23,691 nucleotides of DNA from the NCBI GenBank assembly GCA_905397405.1, contig CAJPVJ010000524.1, positions 1-23,691 on the forward strand, written 5' to 3'. The notes under the pieces were generated by a model. That model was not told where the DNA came from and did no database searches. It saw nothing but the letters and a program-made list of their open reading frames with translations. Both the position numbers and the translations under genes were made by a program. Positions 17,221 through 23,691 of the stretch are shown one piece after another. This DNA is from Oppiella nova. Its lineage: Eukaryota; Arthropoda; Arachnida; Sarcoptiformes; Oppiidae. How positions within the stretch are numbered: position 1 is the stretch's first letter; every line of letters starts with the position of its first letter.

Positions 17221-17232
17221 CAGAATATTCTG
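17221..17232 (+). repeat. CAGAATATTCTG palindrome, occurrence 6 (longest)
   Basis: Extends to the 16-bp palindrome TACAGAATATTCTGTA (17219-17234). A related AATATTCTGTATATAAT lies about 70 bp upstream (17151 on). Confidence 0.88.
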
Positions 17233-17333
17233 TATATATTATATTATGATTTTGTTTCTGTGATATTCTTATCTATGAAATCAATCTAATCATAAACTGT
17301 GATATTTTTTCGATACTATATACGATTATTAAA

Positions 17334-17357
17334 ATTATTATTATTATTATTATTATT
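17334..17357 (+). repeat. ATT trinucleotide repeat
   Basis: About eight ATT units in the spacer before the F-box gene. Confidence 0.88.
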
Positions 17358-17811
17358 AAATTCATAATATTTAAGTCCAAAAATATTTATTGATTCAAAA
17401 TATTATGTAAAACCTATTGATTTCGCTTTTCTTTGTATATTTTCAATTGATAATAAAATAACTTTTAATGCTATTAATAATATTTGCTTCAATTCATTTT
17501 TTATTATAAACTATTTGATAAATAAGTACGAAATGTAAGTTAGGCAGGTTAAACCAATACATATAATTGCAAATTATACCTAGTAGAGTATAATTTTGTT
17601 AAATAATTACATTCTAATTCATTGAATACTAATAACAATGTTAATGTAGTGATTGCGAGTAAACAATTTTAATTTCAAATGATTGCATTTAAATTTAAGT
17701 TTTAAGTAAATTGTTATTTTAAACGGATTTTGACTTCAATTAAATTCAATCCACAAAACAGTGTTTCACTTCCAAAACCCAATCATAAGAGTCTATTCTT
17801 GAGTCCAAACG

Positions 17812-19104
17812 ATGTCCAACTCTATGAACAGGAGGTCTTTCGACACCAGAATATGTGACGATTTGTGTGAAGTATTGCTGTCTTACGAGACATTCACCGA
17901 TCGATTCCGTCACCAATCAGTCTCTCAACAGTTCCAGAGATTGGTTTACAATACTGTCAGAGATATCACTATTGATAGACAACTCATAAAGAGAATGACT
18001 GAACGGAACCAATTGGGCGAAGAGTACATCGACACCAATCGTATGGCAATTATGATGAGAAAGTGTCCAAACATTGAGACCATTGACTGCTCCCGTAGTA
18101 ACTATGATAAGTGTAAACAAATGATGAAAGCCATCCATGAGTGGAGAGTCTATTGTCCGGTCATTAAGGAATTACATCTTTATAGTCTCTCATCTAATCA
18201 TGAGTTTAATGAATACTTGTATCCAAAGTTTGGTCAAATTCTCACTCATGTGGATAGGATTTTCTCCCCTTCCAAACGATATCTCATTTATTATCCAAAT
18301 ATTTCTCATCTCTCTGTCGATCATATATGGGATGTCTTTGGGTCTGAAAACCAATTACTGGTCAAAAATTTAAAGTCCATTGCATTTACGATAACTTTTG
18401 AATTCAATGCCTCAATGTTTGACACATTCATAGCCGCCAATAAGTCACTCAGACATCTTTTCGTCGCTATTCCTCCGAATCCTGAATCCAAAGACACTGT
18501 CATTCAGTTCTTGAAACAATTGACTCGATTTAAGCAATTAATTGAATTGAGTTTAAGTACACTTTGGATGGAAAACAAAGTATTCACGTATTCACTGTAC
18601 GAGTCGTTCAAAGAAATAGGTATAAAGTGTGTGTCGATCAAGAAGTTGTCACTCAGTCTGACCACAAACCACCCGACACTCAATGACCAGATTATGGATT
18701 CAATACAACATTTCCGGGGATTAAAACGTCTGGAATTGAATCTCAGTGATAGTTGGTATTCCATCAACAACTTCATTGATTGGGATTCATTTGAGGCAAT
18801 GCGTCGATGGTCACAAACCATCTCTCATTTGACACTTGAATTGCATTCAATGAATAGCCAATTGATTGGTCAAATCCAGACAATTCTACCGAACCTACAG
18901 TTTTTCGACATCAGAGACCCATTTGTGGCTAAAAATGGCATTTGTTTGGACCGGTTCTCAAGACTACCATTCCTTCAGACACTGCTTATCAACAGTGACT
19001 TCAGACACAGTGGTGAAGCTGATGTCCATCTGTACGATTTGATAGCATTATTCCGGAAGTGCCCTAAACTCAAGCGTATTGGCAGTAAATTAAGTATTAT
19101 TTAG
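17812..19104 (+). CDS. F-box / leucine-rich-repeat protein, single exon
   Basis: 430 residues in one uninterrupted exon. N-terminal F-box-like helix bundle at about residues 10-48: ICDDLCEVLLSYETFTDRFR, then HQSVSQQFQRLVY. From about residue 80 on, some twelve irregular LRR-type strands of the form xLxxLxLx can be seen, for example CPNIETIDCS, CPVIKELHLYS, FKQLIELSLSTL, SIKKLSLSL, GLKRLELNL and CPKLKRIGSKL. F-box proteins bind Skp1 and present substrates, held by the LRRs, to SCF ubiquitin ligases. The start at 17812 is the first ATG upstream of the F-box. Intronless F-box/LRR genes of this type form large families in mites (knowledge), so its substrate cannot be guessed. Confidence 0.88.
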   Translation: MSNSMNRRSFDTRICDDLCEVLLSYETFTDRFRHQSVSQQFQRLVYNTVRDITIDRQLIKRMTERNQLGEEYIDTNRMAIMMRKCPNIETIDCSRSNYDKCKQMMKAIHEWRVYCPVIKELHLYSLSSNHEFNEYLYPKFGQILTHVDRIFSPSKRYLIYYPNISHLSVDHIWDVFGSENQLLVKNLKSIAFTITFEFNASMFDTFIAANKSLRHLFVAIPPNPESKDTVIQFLKQLTRFKQLIELSLSTLWMENKVFTYSLYESFKEIGIKCVSIKKLSLSLTTNHPTLNDQIMDSIQHFRGLKRLELNLSDSWYSINNFIDWDSFEAMRRWSQTISHLTLELHSMNSQLIGQIQTILPNLQFFDIRDPFVAKNGICLDRFSRLPFLQTLLINSDFRHSGEADVHLYDLIALFRKCPKLKRIGSKLSII

Positions 19105-20981
19105 TAACTTATGGATCAGTTTCAGACATTTGTTTGAAATTAAATACACTTAATGTTTGAAACAATTATCGCAACTACAGTATTATTAATACCTGGGGTA
19201 AATATACTGTTTGTCAATAAATTTGAGTCAATAACAAGTGAACACCAATTCAATGCTTCAATTATTTTTTTAATCTAAAATTAAATTAATTTGAAAGAAC
19301 ATAATATTCAGTATAATTTTATAACTTTTTTTGTAGTTTTTCTAATGCAATGCAAATGAGAAGTGAATAGCAATTAGAATATATAGACTAAAGTGTTTTG
19401 TAATCATATAATAATAAAAGGAAATAAAAACATAAATTGAGAGAAAATGACAATTTGTTTCTATAAATTAAGTCAAATATAATATAATATATAATAGAAT
19501 TTGAGAGCAAAAAAGGAAATTACAAATTAGTTATTAATCATAAAAACAACAAAATTCATAAATTAGATCAAAATTAAGGGACAAACTCTCGATACGCTTA
19601 TTATCGCGTCCCGGGAGGTAGTCATCAAAAAACATCACAAAAAACTTCATTTTATAAATAATATAAACTTTAGGATATATTTGAACCAAAGGTTTGACAA
19701 CAAAATCAACACTTTATCGTAACATTCAATTTTGTGCTCAAAGTATTATAGAAATTAATTGAAAGTCTAATTTGAAACGTTAATTAATTTGATAAAAATG
19801 CGAAATAATTTATGAATCTATATATAAACAAATGGTGTGTTTCTAATGGTCCCGAAAATAGTACAGAAAGTGAGAGATAGAGAAAAAGCAAAGGAAATAA
19901 TGTGAGAAATAAGTGTTAAATATGTTATAATATGTATATATATAATAAAAGAGTTCATTAATACAAGTGTTAATACATTGAAAACGAATTCTACAGCTTA
20001 TGGTTTAGTTTAGTATCTTTTGTTTCACTTTTTTTTGAAAATCCATATAAATTTCTCTTATATTTTTGACAATAATAATAAAATGTGTTTTTCATTTGAT
20101 AAATACAATGCGAATCACAAATATATGACAAATACGTTCAAATATACATATGTATATATATATTTGTATATATACTGTATATATATAATTATTTATATAT
20201 TTATAGTATATTTATAAAACAGTAATACCAATCATAAAACCTATACATTATAACTAACTAGTAAGCGATCGATTTTTTGTTAAATATCTTATATATTTTC
20301 AATTCAATGTGTGATTTCATAGAGTCTTTGAATATATAAATTTGATGTCAACTATAGTACAAATAATTAAAAAAAAGGAGAAAATATTTGACAAATAATT
20401 AAGAAGTAGTTTTGCTTTTGTATTTTCACGGCGTGTTTATAAACATATGAAATGTATGGACCCCTCGGAGAGAAAGAGTTCGCGAATAAAACTTTTATAA
20501 ATATTTTTGTGTCGATTTCGTTAAATAATAAATATTTGTTTCACTATTTTTTGTAATTAATAAAAATTCATTTGCACTTAAATGTTATGCTAATCATTTA
20601 AATAATAAAAACTCATATATAATCTGTTCACTTAAATAGACAAAATAAGGACTACTAATAAAAAACAATAATTAAATTAATTATAAAAACTTTGCATTTG
20701 TTTTGTACAATCATTTTTGACAAAATTACAGACAAAGTCCTGTCAAATACCGGTCCGAATTAAATTAAATATAAAATCAAATCTAAAAACTATAGGGCAT
20801 TAGAGGAGAGAGTATTACAGTTTGTGTTGTGGCTTACAAATAGAAAATCAATTGCTTTTTATGTCAATCGTTGGTAGAAATAGAAATCAAAAAATGTGTT
20901 TTGTATTGAAATTCATATACTTTTGTATAATATATAATAATATTAGTGGCGACGGGTTTTCAATGGTCTTAACGATTAGTC
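19105..20981. other. Convergent intergenic stretch, no gene seen
   Basis: Lies between the 3' ends of the F-box (+) and BTG (-) genes and must hold both 3' UTRs. Strongly A+T-rich, with TATA-type low complexity around 20140-20220. No clear AATAAA on the minus strand close to the BTG stop. The open frame 20020-20217 is low-complexity. Confidence 0.65.
19216..19221 (+). promoter_or_regulatory. Polyadenylation signal of the F-box gene
   Basis: AATAAA 112 nt after the TAG stop. Confidence 0.55.
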
Positions 20982-21413
20982 TTATGCTTTGACAATGGAT
21001 TTGTTGACCCAATGGTAGCGATCGTTGGGCTGGTATGCGAACGGCGACTGAAAGCCGTTGCCGGCGAACAGTTGTCGGGAGAAGTTATTATTGGTCTTCG
21101 CGTTGATCGTTTGGTTCGAGTAATTGTTGCTTTTGGTGTTGAGAGCCCTGTAGGCGCCGTTACCGCCGCCCACTGCGCGCGACTGCGGCGGCGATATCGG
21201 GTACTTGAGGAAGCCGTTGGTGTTCGGCGGACTCGACCCGTACTGAGTGGCGAACGGTGTGCCCGACCCGTAGAACGGGTAGAACGCCGACGACTGGGAC
21301 GGCGAGCACGACGGGCCCATCGAGTAGTCGCTGAAGCCGTTCGCCGTATAACTATTGTACCCATTCTTCCGGTTCTGGCGCTTCTTCCGGGAGTTCAGTA
21401 AATCAAACGACGC
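20982..21413 (-). CDS. BTG/Tob exon 3: low-complexity C-terminal tail
   Basis: Acceptor TTGCATTGAAG after a 110-bp intron, phase 0. Residues 150-292: ASFDLLNSRKKRQNRK, then a disordered-looking tail with aromatic residues spaced in Ser/Gly/Asn-rich sequence (AFYPFYGSG, FSRQLFAGNGF), ending VNKSIVKA. No clear PAM2 (PABP-binding) motif as in vertebrate Tob. Confidence 0.9.
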   Translation of the reverse strand, partial: ASFDLLNSRKKRQNRKNGYNSYTANGFSDYSMGPSCSPSQSSAFYPFYGSGTPFATQYGSSPPNTNGFLKYPISPPQSRAVGGGNGAYRALNTKSNNYSNQTINAKTNNNFSRQLFAGNGFQSPFAYQPNDRYHWVNKSIVKA

Positions 21414-22110
21414 CTTCAATGCAAACACACGTACAGTAAGTGACAATCAATTAGCGACTCCGGGAGTCTCAACGCATATCTCTCATGACATGCCATCAAT
21501 GGGTCAGTCATTGTCTGCAATACCTGTTTATTCCTTTCGATGGTCTTCTGTTCGAGTTCTTCACAATTGATGGAATCGATGTAATTCTCTTTCCTCCCGT
21601 CCCTCAGTTTAGCGACAATACAATACGAGCCCTTATGCTCACCGAACCTGAAACACAACACCAAACATATAAACTCATCACGAAATCATCCAAAATCAAT
21701 GATCGCGACATTCACTGCCCGGTGGCTCGCGTAGAGCACCGACACTATCGCACACCACAGCAGCACTACTGAGGGAGAGATACCGACCTACAGGTGACTT
21801 CGTTGGGGTCGACCCATAGGGTCAGCTCGAGAGGCAGTTTGAGGTCATCGTAGTTAATGCCGCACTCTTTGCACGCCTTCTCCACAATAGAGTCGCGACG
21901 GCTGTTCTCGTTGAAGCGGATGCACCGGAAGGCCTGACCCTTCATCGGCTTCTCGGGGAACCAATGGTTACGGAACTTCTCCTCTAATAATTGGCATAAC
22001 TTTCGACTAAACGAGTCTATCGTCTCCCGGGTTATCACATCCGACGACTCGTTGCTTTTGGCGATGAGTCGCGTCAGGAAAGTGACCGCACTTTCGATCT
22101 CTTCTAACAT
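20982..22110 (-). CDS. BTG/Tob family antiproliferative protein, complete
   Basis: Exons on the minus strand: 22110-21788, 21647-21524, 21413-20982; 879 nt, 292 residues. The N-terminal BTG domain carries box A (HWFPEKPMKGQAFRCIRF, residues 49-66) and box B (LPLELTLWVDPNEVTCRFGE, residues 92-111). The family binds the CAF1 (CNOT7/8) deadenylase through this domain and promotes mRNA decay and exit from the cell cycle, in cytoplasm and nucleus. The tail after residue 150 has a basic cluster RKKRQNRK (158-165), a possible nuclear localisation signal, and is rich in Asn, Ser, Gly, Phe and Tyr. LTLWVD is nearer to BTG1/2/3 than to Tob, but the long tail is Tob-like, so I leave the subfamily open. 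Confidence 0.95.
21524..21647 (-). CDS. BTG/Tob exon 2: end of BTG domain
   Basis: Acceptor GTTTCAG after a 140-bp intron, donor CAG|GTATTG, exit phase 0. Encodes FGEHKGSYCIVAKLRDGRKE and continues to IERNKQ (residues 109-149), matching the last strands of the BTG domain and a charged linker. Confidence 0.9.
21788..22110 (-). CDS. BTG/Tob exon 1: start, box A and most of box B
   Basis: Starts at the ATG complementary to 22108-22110 (MLEEIESAVTFLTRLI) and encodes residues 1-107 plus two bases of Arg108. The phase 2 donor AG|GTCGGT has an unusual C at +3, but it is the only one that restores the conserved EV(T)CR-FGE joint with exon 2. Confidence 0.93.
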
Positions 22111-22144
22111 CACTGCTTCCGATGATTATCAACCAAATGGTTGC

Positions 22145-22152
22145 TATTTATA
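22145..22152 (-). promoter_or_regulatory. Possible TATA box of the BTG/Tob gene
   Basis: TATAAATA on the minus strand, 35-42 nt upstream of the start codon. If used, the 5' leader would be only about 10 nt, so it may instead be chance in A+T-rich DNA. Confidence 0.25.
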
Positions 22153-22257
22153 TGATAATTATATAACCTATTGATGCGATGATCCGTTATCAACATCAGA
22201 GACACCGCCGATTGGGGCACGACTTGGCGGACAGTGGGGGTAACCAGTGGTCAACAA

Positions 22258-22263
22258 CACGTG
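22258..22263. promoter_or_regulatory. E-box CACGTG upstream of BTG/Tob
   Basis: CACGTG within the 8-bp palindrome ACACGTGT, about 150 bp upstream of the start codon. Confidence 0.35.
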
Positions 22264-22418
22264 TCAAACAGTGGTATCGACGCTATTATCGGCACAACGG
22301 ATCAACTCTTCGTCGTGTGTTTGGCTCAACACCTGAAGACTTATTTATTATGTAATCAATGGGCGAATGAACGGTAGGTTTGATGGGATATATATCTGTC
22401 GGGAGAGAAACCAATGAA

Positions 22419-22424
22419 CACGTG
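22419..22424. promoter_or_regulatory. Second E-box CACGTG upstream of BTG/Tob
   Basis: CACGTG about 310 bp upstream of the start codon, 156 bp beyond the first; a CCAAT lies at 22411. Confidence 0.33.
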
Positions 22425-22741
22425 AGCGGACAGTCGTATCACACAATTCACACACAAATCAAATGAACAGTAATTGTGGTAAATATGAGACTAATTATGC
22501 GTTTGAATGGAGAAAGACCTGAAAAAATGGCAGAAATATTCAGCAAAAAATGCGTATAAAAAGCCATTATATTCGCTAAACACCACTATTTCCTGTGGAG
22601 TGCTGCCATTCGCAGGCCGTACACGACGTCTACAAAACGCACGCATAGACCGTACGAGCGATTGAGCCCAACCTATAAGCCTAACGCATAGCCCTATACA
22701 CACTAATGGCTATTATGCGCTGTTTATGGCATAAAAGGCTA

Positions 22742-22742
22742 N
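22742..22742. other. Single N, probable assembly join
   Basis: The only ambiguous base in the window, placed exactly between BTG upstream DNA and the second copy of the receptor transmembrane region. A one-base N at a breakpoint suggests a scaffolding or haplotype join. Confidence 0.8.
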
Positions 22743-23036
22743 CTCGAAACCGATTCACGGATTCAGTTCCCGGCTAACTGTAAGGGCTCATTGAGAATCA
22801 AGTCGTTTGAAAGTAATGGGAACGACATCTATAAACATGTTGTAGAGCCTAATGAGACGTTTCGCTATAACATTGAATATATTTAGTATTCTTCAAAGCC
22901 TTTCGGTTTTATTCTTTGTCTGTCTCTTACTCTTGGGTTTCGGAGGCATTAAAGCATTGAAACGAAACAAAAATTAAATGTTTCTATCGTTTAATTATAG
23001 TTTTTTCTTTACTCCCCAACCCTATCACCCGTACAG

Positions 23037-23165
23037 ACGGCTCTAATGACGTCCCAATCAGTCCAATAATCGGTGTCCTCATCGGCATTATAGCATCGCT
23101 TGTAATCATTTGTATAATTACTGTATTTATCATTAGATGTAAAGTTAATAGACATCAGTATAAAG
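23037..23165 (+). CDS. Second copy of the receptor transmembrane exon (F')
   Basis: Same length, splice sites and protein as 13454-13582 (DGSNDVPISPIIGVLIG onward to NRHQYK). Its upstream Ig and FN3 exons are absent here because the copy starts at the N. Confidence 0.85.
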
Positions 23166-23269
23166 GTATGGAAAATATAATATAATGTTTAAACAAACTT
23201 TCTCTCTATAGTAAACACACATATAATAATAAATCGATTAGTGAGTAATGAAACCCTGTTTATGAGACA

Positions 23270-23279
23270 AGAATATTCT
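23270..23279 (+). repeat. AGAATATTCT core palindrome, duplicated copy
   Basis: Counterpart of 13683-13692 in the copy after the N; not an independent occurrence. Confidence 0.55.
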
Positions 23280-23649
23280 GTAGTATTGATTTTTAAAAGT
23301 TACATATTCTATATTACTCAAAATTCAAAACATTGTGTTTAAATTTGATACATAATTTATACATAAATATAGTAATAGTGAAAGAAAATTGCTTAAATAA
23401 TTTTTTTAGTTAACTGTAAGTTTAAATATTTTATTAAAATTCATAACTTCATAAATTCATAATAACGGTTAGGAGAATTTAAAATTATAATTCACAAAAA
23501 TTCTCATTAGATTTTGAAGTCATTATTATATAAGTGTTGAGCACATGGAGAGAAAAGTGCGAACAAATTAATTATATTTTTATGCAAATAATTGATTAAA
23601 ATATTTTCTTATACTTTTCTCTGCGTTCATAACGACTGGAAAACTACAG

Positions 23650-23671
23650 ACGAAACAGAACTCAATGCAAA
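23650..23671 (+). CDS. Second copy of the 22-nt microexon (G')
   Basis: Identical to 14062-14083, with the same ACTACAG acceptor and GTAAGT donor. Confidence 0.75.
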
Positions 23672-23691
23672 GTAAGTCAGAGATAAGATAA

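Larger units (their letters stand above)
16727..17811. other. Intergenic stretch between receptor and F-box gene
   Basis: Receptor 3' UTR to about 16825, then A+T-rich DNA with two exact palindromes, an ATT repeat and no further exon. The short open frame 16938-17123 has no recognisable domain. No clear TATA box was found before the F-box gene. Confidence 0.65.
22111..22741. other. Upstream region of BTG/Tob, no gene seen
   Basis: Clearly less A+T-rich than the other spacers; holds the TATA-like element and two E-boxes. The minus-strand open frame 22491-22703 resembles nothing I know. Likely promoter and 5' leader. Confidence 0.5.
22743..23691 (+). repeat. Direct repeat, copy 2: receptor transmembrane region after the N
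   Basis: Begins with the first base after the N and continues to the window end as a match to 13160-14103 (net 5 bp longer). In the coding parts the only difference is one synonymous change (GTC/GTT, Val) in the transmembrane exon. Fits the alternative haplotype or a very recent duplication. Confidence 0.95.

Noticed and set aside
5628-17232. CAGAATATTCTG motif as a classical heat-shock element
   Set aside because: Each site has only one GAA/TTC pair; functional elements usually need three or more units, and no chaperone gene is near. The over-representation itself is kept as a finding.
21012-21401. Plus-strand open frame of 129 codons opposite BTG exon 3
   Set aside because: Arg/Val-rich shadow; the minus strand has proper splice sites and continues a recognisable BTG protein.
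22491-22703. Minus-strand 70-codon open frame upstream of BTG
   Set aside because: Cys/Arg- then Phe-rich, no domain or splice support.
1-23691. Virus-derived or capsid-bearing element, tRNA or rRNA genes
   Set aside because: No reverse transcriptase, integrase, capsid or envelope-like reading, and no cloverleaf or conserved rRNA block was recognised.

Overview
This is an A+T-rich (roughly 70% by eye) eukaryotic nuclear window. It has GT-AG introns, many GA/CT microsatellites and three protein-coding genes. The gene content points to an arthropod: a Sidestep-family immunoglobulin receptor, a BTG/Tob antiproliferative protein, and a single-exon F-box/leucine-rich-repeat protein of a kind common in acariform (especially oribatid) mites. 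I infer a mite; no sequence here fixes the species.

Layout. Positions 1-6939 hold no exon I can support. They are best read as the 3' part of a very long intron of the first gene and carry a 786-bp direct repeat (1-786 and 2743-3528) plus microsatellites. Positions 6940-16726 (+) hold the last eleven coding exons of a Sidestep-family receptor: the second half of one Ig domain, three complete Ig domains, an FN3 domain, a transmembrane helix and a cytoplasmic tail with an ITIM-like and an ITSM-like tyrosine motif and a C-terminal PDZ-ligand-like end. Every join was checked for phase, and the assembled frame is open for 698 codons to the stop. Positions 17812-19104 (+) hold an intronless F-box/LRR gene. 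Positions 20982-22110 (-) hold a complete three-exon BTG/Tob gene of 292 residues. A single N at 22742 is followed immediately by a second, about 98-99% identical copy of the receptor's transmembrane-exon region (22743-23691), which looks more like an assembly join to the other haplotype than a real second gene.

How the genes relate. The receptor is a cell-surface protein whose family binds Beaten-path proteins in axon guidance. The F-box protein would act in SCF ubiquitin ligases, and the BTG/Tob protein in CCR4-NOT-dependent mRNA deadenylation. I see no functional linkage between them beyond adjacency; F-box (+) and BTG (-) are convergent.

Most interesting signals: (1) the ITIM plus ITSM layout in the receptor tail; (2) a tandemly duplicated, open, exon-like block in the last long intron, in the right phase to act as an alternative tail; (3) a perfect 110-bp inverted repeat whose right arm sits inside a CT microsatellite; (4) a 12-bp palindrome, CAGAATATTCTG, repeated six times exactly in 23.7 kb. 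No viral element, CRISPR array or tRNA/rRNA gene was seen.
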